Origin: an uncultured Bacteroidales bacterium
GTDB taxonomy: Bacteria; Bacteroidota; Bacteroidia; Bacteroidales; P3
Reading direction: 5' to 3'
DNA: 64,000 nt
Assembly: GCA_900318835.1 (NCBI GenBank)
Contig: ONLW01000007.1
Location: forward strand, 24,070-88,069
This document shows, piece after piece, positions 50,432-58,160 of the stretch. Position 1 is the stretch's first letter. The number at the start of each line of letters is the position of its first letter. A program made the translations under genes and the position numbers. The notes under the pieces are model-generated. The model worked only from the letters and a program-made list of their open reading frames with translations, did not search any database and had not been told where the DNA came from.

Positions 50432-51646
50432 CTAGTTGTCGGTTTTGAGCGATTGGGCGGGGCTGATGTGCGAAATGTAGGCCGCCGGCAGCAGTAATGC
50501 CAACAGGCATACCACGAGGGCTATCACACTGATGACGAGGAAAAGGGTGGGGTCGAGATCGACAGGCACATAGGGCATCGAGTAGCTCTCGGCATCGAGT
50601 TTCATTACATGCCAGCGATCCTGTACTAGGCAGAAAGATATCGCGATGGCATCACCGATGAGGATGCCTTCGAGGATGAGTCGCGAGGCTTTGAGGAGGA
50701 AAATGCGGCGCACCGAGGCATTGGAGGCACCGAGGGCTTTCAGCAAACCGATGGTGCGGCCTTTTTCAAAAATCATGATGAGCAGTGCCGAGACGATGGC
50801 AACGGAACATACAAGGCTCATAATGATGAGAATAAGGGTGATATTGCTGTTCAGTAGGTCGAGCCACGAGAAGAGGGCCGGGTGGGCTTCGACGATGGTT
50901 TGCAGCGAGTAGTTGTAGGGCAGCACACCGAGGAGGTCGAAGGCGGTGGCGTCGAGACGGTCGAAGTCGTCGACCAGAATTTCATAGCCGCCTACCATTG
51001 TTGAATCCCAGTCGTTTAGCCGCTGCACTTGCCGCAGGTCGCCAATGACATAGAGCTCGTCGAACTCGGTGAGATCGGTGTTATAGATGCCGCTGACGGT
51101 GAATGCGCGTGAGCGGTAGGTCTCGCCGCCCCAGAAATAGGTGCGCATCTTGTCGCCCACATGGAGCTGCATGCGTGCTGCTATTGTGCTGGAGATAAGT
51201 ACGTCGGTAGTGGATTGCGGCAGGCGGCCATCCACAAGGCAGCCCGCGAAGAACGTAGTGTCGTAGTTCGTGCTGAGGCCGCGTAGCATGATGCCATAGA
51301 TTTGCTCCTGGGTCTTCACCATGCCCCCTTTGGAGGCGAAAAACTGCAGGTGGCGCACGCCTGGGACACCTTTGATATTGTCAATCAGTGCGCTGTCGAC
51401 GATGACGGGGGTTTCTTGGTAGAGTGGATTGGAGGCGAAGTTGCTCACGGTGAGGTGGCTGCCGAAGCCCACCACTTTTTGGGCAATCTCGCCCTTGAAG
51501 CCGCCGAGGATGCTCACGGCCATAATCATTACCACTACACCCAACGCAATGGAGACCACGGCAATAACCGACAGGGGCCCCGAAAAGCCCCCGCCGTCTT
51601 TGCTGCGCGGCATAAACCGCCCTGCTATGAATCGTTCGAACTGCAT
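50432..51646 (-). CDS. ABC transporter permease, LolC/LolE-like (FtsX family)
   Basis: 404 residues. Four membrane segments: one near residues 22-50 (LSVIAVVSIALGVVVMIMAV), then a periplasmic MacB-type domain, and three C-terminal helices (LILIIMSLVCSVAIVSALLI; GILIGDAIAISFCL; LVVCLLALLLPAAYI) with the FtsX signature (EKGRTIGLLKALGASNASVR). Most likely the membrane part of lipoprotein release; the LolD-type ATPase is not nearby. It is followed without a gap by the histidine kinase and preceded by tpiA and a CTAG array. Confidence 0.9.
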   Translation of the reverse strand: MQFERFIAGRFMPRSKDGGGFSGPLSVIAVVSIALGVVVMIMAVSILGGFKGEIAQKVVGFGSHLTVSNFASNPLYQETPVIVDSALIDNIKGVPGVRHLQFFASKGGMVKTQEQIYGIMLRGLSTNYDTTFFAGCLVDGRLPQSTTDVLISSTIAARMQLHVGDKMRTYFWGGETYRSRAFTVSGIYNTDLTEFDELYVIGDLRQVQRLNDWDSTMVGGYEILVDDFDRLDATAFDLLGVLPYNYSLQTIVEAHPALFSWLDLLNSNITLILIIMSLVCSVAIVSALLIMIFEKGRTIGLLKALGASNASVRRIFLLKASRLILEGILIGDAIAISFCLVQDRWHVMKLDAESYSMPYVPVDLDPTLFLVISVIALVVCLLALLLPAAYISHISPAQSLKTDN

Positions 51647-51655
51647 CCAGCCTTA

Positions 51656-51695
51656 CTAGTGATACTAGTCCTACTAGTTCTACCAGAAAAACTAG
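51656..51695. repeat. 9-base CTAG array between tpiA and the LolC-like gene
   Basis: CTAG at 51656, 51665, 51674, CCAG at 51683, CTAG at 51692: five 9-base units filling the gap between the two genes, as in the adaptor/RND gap. Confidence 0.8.
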
Positions 51696-52453
51696 AAACT
51701 CAGTGCTATAGCCACAAAATCCTCGGCCTTGAGCGAAGCGCCGCCGATAAGGCCGCCGTCAATATCGGGGCAGGCGAAGAGCTCCTTGGCGTTGGAGGGC
51801 TTGCAGCTGCCACCGTAGAGGATGCTGATTTCGTCGGCCAACTCTTTGCCATATTGGGCGGTGAGCAGCGAGCGGATATGGGTGTGAATCTCCTGAGCCT
51901 GCACGGGAGTGGCGGTCTTGCCGGTGCCAATGGCCCACACGGGCTCGTAGGCGATGACCACTTCCTTCATCTGCTCGGCGGTGAGGTGGAAGAGCCCCTC
52001 CTCGACCTGACGTTTCACCACGTCGAGCTGACGGCCGGCTTCGCGCTCCTCGAGCACCTCGCCGACACAGACGATGGGCTTTAGACCATGGGCCAGCAGG
52101 CGGTCAACTTTGGCGGCAACGGTCTTGTCAGTTTCGCCATAGTAGGCGCGGCGCTCGGAGTGCCCCACGATGCAGTAGTCAATCTCCATGCTCTCAAGCA
52201 TTTCGGCACTCACCTCGCCGGTGTAGGCTCCCTTCTCTTCAGCGGCAACGTTCTGCGCGCCAACCATGAAATAGGAGTCGTTGGCATAGTCGGTGGTCAT
52301 TTCCAAATAGGGGAACGGGGGGCAGACAATGAGTTGCGTTTCGCGCGGAAGCTCTTTATTCTCAAGTTGTTCCATGATGCCGTTGATGAGATCGTCAGCC
52401 TCGTTGAAGGTGCAGTTCATTTTCCAGTTGCCTGCTACGATATGTTTTCTCAT
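51692..52453 (-). CDS. tpiA: triosephosphate isomerase
   Basis: 253 residues, a normal length. Catalytic Lys in AGNWKMNCTFNEA (near 11), His in DYCIVGHSERRAYYGE (near 100), Glu in IAYEPVWAIGTGKTATPVQA (near 170), and YGGSCKPSNAKEL near the end. Interconverts dihydroxyacetone phosphate and glyceraldehyde-3-phosphate in glycolysis. First gene of the tpiA / LolC-like / histidine-kinase run on minus. Confidence 0.96.
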   Translation of the reverse strand: MRKHIVAGNWKMNCTFNEADDLINGIMEQLENKELPRETQLIVCPPFPYLEMTTDYANDSYFMVGAQNVAAEEKGAYTGEVSAEMLESMEIDYCIVGHSERRAYYGETDKTVAAKVDRLLAHGLKPIVCVGEVLEEREAGRQLDVVKRQVEEGLFHLTAEQMKEVVIAYEPVWAIGTGKTATPVQAQEIHTHIRSLLTAQYGKELADEISILYGGSCKPSNAKELFACPDIDGGLIGGASLKAEDFVAIALSF

Positions 52454-52588
52454 GATTCTAGGTTTTTAAAGTTTAATGATAATATGTAATAACGCACGTG
52501 GGTTAATAATATTTTGTCGGGCGAAAAATATTTTCCTCGTTTCAGATTTCACCCCTCTTGAAGGGAGGAAAGAGAGGTGAGAAACATT

Positions 52589-52730
52589 CCTCCGGCCTAC
52601 CTTCGACCTACCATCTCCCACTATGGTAGGGGATGGGTAGGGGATGGGTCGGAGATGGGTCGGTGTTGGGTCGGTGTTGGGTCGGTGTTGGGTCGGTGTT
52701 GGTCCCTATGAGATGTTGAATATCAGTTGG
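52589..52730 (+). repeat. 11-base-unit palindromic intergenic element, copy 5
   Basis: The longest copy: after the centre (CACTATGGTAG) the right half has at least seven 11-base units, including four perfect GGGTCGGTGTT in a row (52660-52703), then GGTCCCTATGAG and GAATATCAG. It lies between divergent tpiA and serC. The unit number differs from copies 1 and 2, so it expands by slippage. Confidence 0.85.
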
Positions 52731-52844
52731 TTGGAAAAGCTGTTTTTTGATCTCGAAGAAAATTTTTCTCAAAAAAATGAAAATGTTTTGTAAGACGTTT
52801 GTTGATAGGGTGTTATGTGTCGTATGTTTGTGTTTGTCGGGATG

Positions 52845-52912
52845 TCGGCTGGAAATTGGCGTTCTATGATATGTGTTTCGTTTTGGAACGCCGACTTCCA
52901 ATCGGCAGGAAA
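52845..52912. repeat. intergenic imperfect palindrome upstream of serC
   Basis: CGGCTGGAAATTGGCGTTC near 52848 faces GGAACGCCGACTTCCAATCG near 52890. No coding potential; together with copy 5 it fills the 600-base gap before serC. Confidence 0.55.
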
Positions 52913-52948
52913 GAAATCATCTCTGTGCAAAACTTTTTTTTTATTTAT

Positions 52949-52979
52949 TTTGTAAATATAAAATTATTTACTATTTTTG
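52949..52979 (+). promoter_or_regulatory. serC promoter
   Basis: TTTG at 52949-52952, exactly 19 bases, TATTTTTG at 52972-52979; the ATG is 73 bases further on. Confidence 0.8.
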
Positions 52980-53051
52980 TAGTTGCGTCTCAATGATGCA
53001 GAAAGCAAGTAATTAATTAAATATAAACCACTTAAAAACAAAAATCAAACA

Positions 53052-54167
53052 ATGAAAACCGCTTATAACTTCAACGCAGGTCCTTGCGTCCTGCCGAAAG
53101 AGGCCATCGAGTCCACCATCGCCGCTATCCGCGACTTTGACAACACCGGTATCGGCCTTCTTGAAATCTCTCACCGTACTCCCGGTTGGGAGCGCACCAT
53201 GGAAGAAACCCGCCAGCTGTGGCGTGAGTTGCTGAACATCCCCGCTGAGTACGAGATCCTCTTCCTCGGTGGTGGTGCCAGCACCGGCTTCATGGATGTC
53301 CCCGCCAACCTCCTGAACAAGAAGGCTGCTTACCTGCAGACCGGCGTGTGGGCCAAGAAGGCTGCCAAAGAGGCCAAGAACTTCGGCGAGACCGTGATTG
53401 TTGCCTCCAGCGAAGACAAGACCTACAGCTACATCCCGAAGGGTTGGACCGTCCCCGCCGACGCCGACTATTTCCACATCACCACCAACAACACCATCTA
53501 CGGTACCGAGATCCGCAAGGACTTCGCCGCCAACGAGATCAACAACGTGATGCTCGTCGCCGACATGAGCTCCGACATCATGAGCCGTCCCGTCGATGTG
53601 AAGAAGTACGGCCTCATCTACGGTGGTGCCCAGAAGAACGTCGGCCCTGCCGGTGTTACCTTCTACATCGTCCGCAAAGATATCCTCGGCAAGATCACCG
53701 ACCGCCAGTACATGAACCCGCTGCCCACCATGGTGGACTTCCGTACCCACGCCGCTGAAGAGGCCAAGAACATCTCCATGTTCAATACTCCTCCCGTGAG
53801 TGCCATCTTCGTCATGCACGAGACCCTGAAGTGGGTTAAGAACACCATCGGCGGTGTTGAGAACATGAACAAGATCAACCTCAAGAAGAGCGCCATGCTC
53901 TATGAGGAGATTGACCGCAACAGCATGTTCCGCGGTACTGCCGAGAAGGAAGACCGTTCCATCATGAACCACTGCTGGGTGATGGCTGAGGGTCGCGAGA
54001 ACCTGCAGGATGCCTTCATGGCCTTCGCCAAGGAGCGCGGCATGGTCGGCATCAAGGGTCACCGCAGCGTGGGTGGCTTCCGTGCCAGCCTCTACAACGC
54101 TTGCCCCATCGAGGCTGTCGAGGCTCTCGTCCAGTGCATGCAGGACTTCGAGAAAGCCAACAAGTAA
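53052..54167 (+). CDS. serC: phosphoserine aminotransferase
   Basis: 371 residues. MKTAYNFNAGPCVLPKEAIE, FLGGGASTGFMDVPANLL, the PLP-Lys in YGGAQKNVGPAGVTF near residue 197, and the final KGHRSVGGFRASLYNACPIE identify SerC. It makes 3-phosphoserine from phosphohydroxypyruvate and can also serve B6 synthesis. Paired with serA directly downstream as in other Bacteroidales; serB is not in the window. Confidence 0.96.
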   Translation: MKTAYNFNAGPCVLPKEAIESTIAAIRDFDNTGIGLLEISHRTPGWERTMEETRQLWRELLNIPAEYEILFLGGGASTGFMDVPANLLNKKAAYLQTGVWAKKAAKEAKNFGETVIVASSEDKTYSYIPKGWTVPADADYFHITTNNTIYGTEIRKDFAANEINNVMLVADMSSDIMSRPVDVKKYGLIYGGAQKNVGPAGVTFYIVRKDILGKITDRQYMNPLPTMVDFRTHAAEEAKNISMFNTPPVSAIFVMHETLKWVKNTIGGVENMNKINLKKSAMLYEEIDRNSMFRGTAEKEDRSIMNHCWVMAEGRENLQDAFMAFAKERGMVGIKGHRSVGGFRASLYNACPIEAVEALVQCMQDFEKANK

Positions 54168-54273
54168 GAGATTAGCAATGGAAATCAGAGATGATGTCAG
54201 GGAAGGTTTCGAGAAGAAGCTTCGTAAGGAGCCTACCTGCGTATTTTCCGATGAAATAAAGATTTACAACAAG

Positions 54274-55194
54274 ATGAAAGTTTTAGTTGCTACAGAGAAA
54301 CCGTTTGCCAAAGTGGCAGTTGACGGTATCAAGAAAATCGTCGAGGAGAACGGCTACCAGTTCGCCCTCCTTGAGAAATACACCGACGTGAACGACCTCT
54401 ACAAGGCCGTCGAGGATGCTGACGCTCTCATCGTCCGCTCCGACAAGGTGACCAAAGAGGTCATCGACCACGCCAAGAATCTGAAGATTGTCGTCCGCGC
54501 CGGTGCCGGTTACGACAACCTCGACCTCGAGGCTTGCACCGCCCGCAAGATCGTCGCCATGAACACCCCCGGCCAGAACAGCAACGCCGTTGCTGAACTC
54601 GTCATGGGTATGCTCGTCTATGCCGTCCGTAACTTCTACAACGGCAAAAGCGGCAGCGAGCTCATGGGCAAGAAGCTGGGTATCCTCGCCTTCGGTAACG
54701 TGGGACGCAATGTCGCCCGCATCGCCAAGGGCTTCGGTATGGATGTCTATGCCTACGATGCCTTCCTCAACGCTGAGCAGATCAACTCCAGCGCCATTGC
54801 CAAGGCTGTTCCCAGCCAGGAGGCTCTGTTCGAGACCTGCGACATCGTCAGTCTGCACATCCCTGCTACCGCCGAGACCAAGCAGAGCATCAACTACGAC
54901 CTCGTTGGCAAGATGCACAAGGGTGGTATCCTCGTGAACAGCGCCCGCAAGGAAGTCATCGACGAGGCTGGTCTGCTCAAGCTGATGGCCGAGCGCACCG
55001 ACCTGAAGTACATCACCGACATCATGCCCGATGCCGATGCCGACTTCAAGGCTTTTGAAGGCCGCTACTTCGCCACCCCCAAGAAGATGGGTGCCCAGAC
55101 CGAAGAGGCCAACATCAACGCCGGTCTCGCCGCCGCCAACCAGATTGCCGATTTCTTCAAGACCGGTAACAAAAAGTTCCAGGTGAATAAATAA
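54274..55194 (+). CDS. serA: D-3-phosphoglycerate dehydrogenase
   Basis: 306 residues from the ATG at 54274 (MKVLVATEKPFAKVAVDGIK), the short SerA type without ACT domain. NAD-binding GKKLGILAFGNVGRNVARIA near 145-165; the catalytic Arg is in NSARKEV. The frame also reads back to ATG 54178 (MEIRDDVREGFEKKLRKEP), a 32-codon extension without SerA similarity; the downstream start fits the family. It oxidises 3-phosphoglycerate, the first step to serine. Confidence 0.93.
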   Translation: MKVLVATEKPFAKVAVDGIKKIVEENGYQFALLEKYTDVNDLYKAVEDADALIVRSDKVTKEVIDHAKNLKIVVRAGAGYDNLDLEACTARKIVAMNTPGQNSNAVAELVMGMLVYAVRNFYNGKSGSELMGKKLGILAFGNVGRNVARIAKGFGMDVYAYDAFLNAEQINSSAIAKAVPSQEALFETCDIVSLHIPATAETKQSINYDLVGKMHKGGILVNSARKEVIDEAGLLKLMAERTDLKYITDIMPDADADFKAFEGRYFATPKKMGAQTEEANINAGLAAANQIADFFKTGNKKFQVNK

Positions 55195-55197
55195 AAA

Positions 55198-56061
55198 ATG
55201 CGCCTGTGCATTTTCAATCCTGAGCACGACCTTTGCCTGGCCAAAGGTCGTGCTCATTATGTTCCGCCGCGGTCGGCTGTGGAGTTCGCCCACCACGACG
55301 CGAACATCATGTCTTTGCTCTACCCCGACGCTGTCTGCTCTTCTGTGTACGGCGTATCGAGGTTCGACCGCGATGTTACCGAGGTCATCCCCTGGGGTTG
55401 GGATTCCGTGGTGAAGCACGAACTTTTGAAGCGTGGCATCCCAGCCGAGCTGCTACCATCCGACGAGGAAATCAATACCATCCGCGAGCTGCAGCACCGC
55501 TCCACCGTGCTCCCCCTGCAGGAGGACTGCCATGAGGTGCGCTCTATAGAATATATGGAATTATTATTAAAAAGGAGCGAGCACTGGGTCCTCAAGGCGC
55601 CTTGGTCGGGGGCGGGTAGGGGACTGCGCTGGGTGCATGGCAGCCTTACCCCCATCGACCGCGACTGGCTGGTGAAGACCGTCGCCAGCCAGCGCTGCGT
55701 CATCGCGGAGCCGAACCGAAGAGAGGCCGGCGACCGAAGTGGAGCCAGCCCCTCTTCGCTGGCCGATGTGGCATTGGAATACATGGGTGGTAGTTTTATT
55801 GGATATTCGTACTTCAAGACTGGCAGCGGCGTCTACAAGGAAAACGTACTTTGGACCGACACGCAGATAGAAGCTGCCTTCCCTGTCCGTGAGGCCCGCT
55901 CCTGCATCGAGCCGTGGCTGGCCGCCAATGTCTGGCCTTGCTACCGTGGGCCGTTGGGTGTCGACCTGATGGTCGACGCAAGGGGGCAGACTTTTGTCTC
56001 CGAAATCAACTTCCGTCACACCATGGGCATGGTGGCCCATGAAAAAATCAATCAACAATGA
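55198..56061 (+). CDS. ATP-grasp-like protein following serA
   Basis: 287 residues. The C-terminal half looks like a compact ATP-grasp domain: HWVLKAPWSGAGRGLRWVHG (nucleotide-binding Lys), GGSFIGYSYF, then LGVDLMVDARGQTFVSEINF and RHTMGM (metal-binding Glu/Asn). The N-terminal MRLCIFNPEHDLCLAKGRAH is conserved-looking. Substrate unknown. Starts 3 bases after serA and overlaps mntP by 4. In mid-gene, a 42-base palindrome (55717-55758) adds 14 codons (RREAGDRSGASPSS). Confidence 0.75.
   Translation: MRLCIFNPEHDLCLAKGRAHYVPPRSAVEFAHHDANIMSLLYPDAVCSSVYGVSRFDRDVTEVIPWGWDSVVKHELLKRGIPAELLPSDEEINTIRELQHRSTVLPLQEDCHEVRSIEYMELLLKRSEHWVLKAPWSGAGRGLRWVHGSLTPIDRDWLVKTVASQRCVIAEPNRREAGDRSGASPSSLADVALEYMGGSFIGYSYFKTGSGVYKENVLWTDTQIEAAFPVREARSCIEPWLAANVWPCYRGPLGVDLMVDARGQTFVSEINFRHTMGMVAHEKINQQ
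55717..55758 (+). repeat. 42-base palindromic insertion inside the ATP-grasp gene
   Basis: CGAAGAGAGGCCGGC (55717-55731) faces GCCAGCCCCTCTTCG (55744-55758), 13 of 15 positions complementary. It is 14 codons long, so the frame is preserved. It lies in a loop between ATP-grasp strands. Confidence 0.75.
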
Positions 56062-56633
56062 CATTTGTAGAAGCATTACTATTGTCTCTGGCACTTTGTG
56101 TCGACACTCTGGTGGTCTCTGCCGCCACCGCATTCCGTACTAAAATGACCTACCGCCGCGGGCTCCTCATGGCCTTGATTCTGGGATTTTGCCAGTTTGC
56201 CTTCCCGCTGGCGGGTGCCATCATCGGCGACGTGGCCCGCGCCTTCATCGAGGCTGTCGACCACTGGATAGCCTTCGGCTTGCTGGCCTTCATCGGTGGA
56301 AAGATGATTCTTGACGGCATCCGTGGCGAGGAAGGGGTGGCTGAGGAAAAGACTCCCGATAGCCACCGTTCGCTGATTTATACCTATTTTTTATTGGGTA
56401 TTGCCACCAGCATTGATGGTCTGGCCGTCGGCATCGGTTTGGGACTGGACAATCCGCTGGCTACCGTCCTGTGGATTGTCGCCACCATCGGCGTCGTCAC
56501 CACATTGGTCTCCCTGTTGGGTGTCTACCTCGGCAAGCGCAACATTCCCGTGCCGGAGCGCACGGCCAACATCATCGCCGGCCTTGTCTTGATAGGCCTC
56601 GGAGTGAAGATACTGTTGGAGCACCTGATGTAA
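56058..56633 (+). CDS. mntP: manganese efflux pump MntP
   Basis: 191 residues, six membrane helices. The paired Asp motifs ALCVDTLVVSAATAF (helix 1) and GIATSIDGLAVGIGLGLDNP (helix 4) are the hallmarks of MntP. Exports Mn2+. No yybP-ykoY manganese riboswitch is seen in front because the gene overlaps the ATP-grasp gene (ATGA). Followed by a very GC-rich palindrome. Confidence 0.93.
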   Translation: MTFVEALLLSLALCVDTLVVSAATAFRTKMTYRRGLLMALILGFCQFAFPLAGAIIGDVARAFIEAVDHWIAFGLLAFIGGKMILDGIRGEEGVAEEKTPDSHRSLIYTYFLLGIATSIDGLAVGIGLGLDNPLATVLWIVATIGVVTTLVSLLGVYLGKRNIPVPERTANIIAGLVLIGLGVKILLEHLM

Positions 56634-56640
56634 ATGTTTA

Positions 56641-56671
56641 GGGGCCCGCGGCGCGAAGCGCCGCGGGCCCC
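56641..56671. repeat. 31-base GC palindrome, left border of an AT-rich cassette
   Basis: GGGGCCCGCGGCGC, GAA, GCGCCGCGGGCCCC. The same palindrome with loop TTC (opposite orientation) is at 57936-57966. It may also end mntP transcription. Confidence 0.8.
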
Positions 56672-56850
56672 TATAGCATTGTAAAGGAATTCTCCTAGGT
56701 CTTCATTTTTTTTGATTTTAGTGTCTTTTTATGCGAGAAAAATTTGTGCCGCAATTGATTCTGTTGAAAAAAAATACCGGTATATTTTGTTGATTATTAT
56801 TGGTTTAGTTTTTTTTCTCTGCGATTTCGTGTGGGTGATAAAAAAAAGTG

Positions 56851-56858
56851 TATATTTG
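56851..56858 (+). promoter_or_regulatory. -7 box for the lipoprotein at 56970
   Basis: TATATTTG, 112 bases before the ATG; no good TTTG was found 19 bases upstream. Confidence 0.55.
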
Positions 56859-56969
56859 CATCCGATTTGTGACGTCAAACACAGCTTTCCAGCGGGAAAA
56901 TGGACTTCAACTGTTGGATGGCTATAAGAAGAGGAGTCCACAAATTAAACACTAAAAAAATCTTTATTT

Positions 56970-57416
56970 ATGAAAAAAATTCTGAAAGCAACCAGTGTGT
57001 TTTTTGCAGTGGTTCTTCTGTTTGTCGCTTGTGGTAAAGAGGACGCCATGGTGAATTCTGATACTAAATCAGAATACAAGTACAAATCAAATGAGGTGAT
57101 GTATTATTCAATGTGGACATTGGATGATGAAAAAGAGCTAAAGATGGAAATGCTTGTTGATGTAGAGAAAGATGTAATATTAGGTTTTTTTGCCAACGGA
57201 AAGAAAATAGATGTGCCCAAGGATAAGACGGTTGCAAAATTCCATTATCCAGAGGATGCTTTTGTGTTCTTCGATCGATGTGTTAAAGAAGGCTACGATT
57301 GTATTCGTGTGGATAGATTTGATCGTAGCGCCCAAAATTCGTTGACAGGACAACCAGAATCTTACTACACCGTTACCTATGGGAATTATAATGAAAATGG
57401 GATTGGGAGGCAATAA
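56970..57416 (+). CDS. small lipoprotein in the AT-rich cassette
   Basis: 148 residues. Lipoprotein signal (KATSVFFAVVLLFVACGK; Cys near 21). Mature part acidic, with WTLDDEKELKMEMLVDVEKD and paired Cys residues (FFDRCVKEGYDC). No family recognised. AT-rich; inside the segment bounded by inverted 31-base palindromes. Followed by another small secreted protein gene. Confidence 0.62.
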   Translation: MKKILKATSVFFAVVLLFVACGKEDAMVNSDTKSEYKYKSNEVMYYSMWTLDDEKELKMEMLVDVEKDVILGFFANGKKIDVPKDKTVAKFHYPEDAFVFFDRCVKEGYDCIRVDRFDRSAQNSLTGQPESYYTVTYGNYNENGIGRQ

Positions 57417-57471
57417 TGAGAGAACCCAGCCTTGAGTATTTTCAAGATTAATATTTAAAATATCAAAGTTT

Positions 57472-57915
57472 ATGAAAAAAAAATTTCTCATCATTGCTTA
57501 TCTTTTGATAGGAATGACTGTCGCATTGGCTAATCAGAAGCCTTCCTGCAAAGGGACAGAATCTCCTCTTATTTTGTGTTTAGAAGATAAAGATGATAAA
57601 GACAGGGAGATTGATACAATAGCCACAACACTGGATGAATGGTCCCCAGTTCTTCTGGAAAAGGCAAAAGAGGGATGGAAGTTTCAAAGGCTTATCTATC
57701 AAGAGGGAAAAGATGTCCTTCTTGTTATTGATAGACCTATATCTAAACCACAGAACAAGTCGTCAGTCTCAAAAAGAAATGTGGATAGTAAATATTATAA
57801 TCCAGAGCTATTTCCAGATCAGCCTAATTATATAGAAGATGGATACTATGAGTCTCCAGGATTAGGTGTTATGCACATTGTAAATGATAAAGTTGTTGAA
57901 TGGATTCGAGAGTAG
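57472..57915 (+). CDS. small secreted protein in the AT-rich cassette
   Basis: 147 residues. Signal peptide MKKKFLIIAYLLIGMTVALA. Mature part contains EWSPVLLEKAKEGWKFQRLI and ends MHIVNDKVVEWIRE; it has two Cys residues near the start (PSCKGTESPLILC). No family recognised. Starts 55 bases after the lipoprotein gene; the right border palindrome begins 20 bases after its stop. Confidence 0.62.
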   Translation: MKKKFLIIAYLLIGMTVALANQKPSCKGTESPLILCLEDKDDKDREIDTIATTLDEWSPVLLEKAKEGWKFQRLIYQEGKDVLLVIDRPISKPQNKSSVSKRNVDSKYYNPELFPDQPNYIEDGYYESPGLGVMHIVNDKVVEWIRE

Positions 57916-57935
57916 TTGGATTTTTACAACACTAA

Positions 57936-57966
57936 GGGGCCCGCGGCGCTTCGCGCCGCGGGCCCC
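57936..57966. repeat. 31-base GC palindrome, right border of the AT-rich cassette
   Basis: GGGGCCCGCGGCGC, TTC, GCGCCGCGGGCCCC: the reverse complement of the copy at 56641-56671. Confidence 0.8.
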
Positions 57967-57986
57967 AATACATTTATATCATGGCC

Positions 57987-58061
57987 TTAACCCATTACCG
58001 TCGTCACGGTCCATTTTTCTTGGCCCTTCCATTTGCGTTTTATTTTCTTTATAAATGACAT
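57987..58061 (-). CDS. possible 24-residue basic peptide
   Basis: ATG at 58061 to TAA at 57987: MSFIKKIKRKWKGQEKWTVT ending in TVMG. A basic, amphipathic start. Weak evidence: no promoter or homologue was recognised. The rest of 57916-58160 holds only the border palindrome and repeated GTGCGACA tracts. Confidence 0.2.
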   Translation of the reverse strand: MSFIKKIKRKWKGQEKWTVTTVMG

Positions 58062-58160
58062 GATATTAATATTTTATGTTGATAAATCGGGTATTCTTCC
58101 GGAAGCTCCATTGTCGCGTTCTCAGTGCGACATTGTCTCCCTCTCAGTGCGACAAAAAGC

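Noticed and set aside
54010-54273. Long N-terminal extension of SerA
   Set aside because: The first 55 codons lie inside serC in another frame and are Ser/Arg-rich; the 32 codons from 54178 lack SerA similarity, so the start at 54274 is used.
56640-56970. Manganese riboswitch for mntP
   Set aside because: mntP overlaps the upstream gene; no yybP-ykoY core was seen before or after it.
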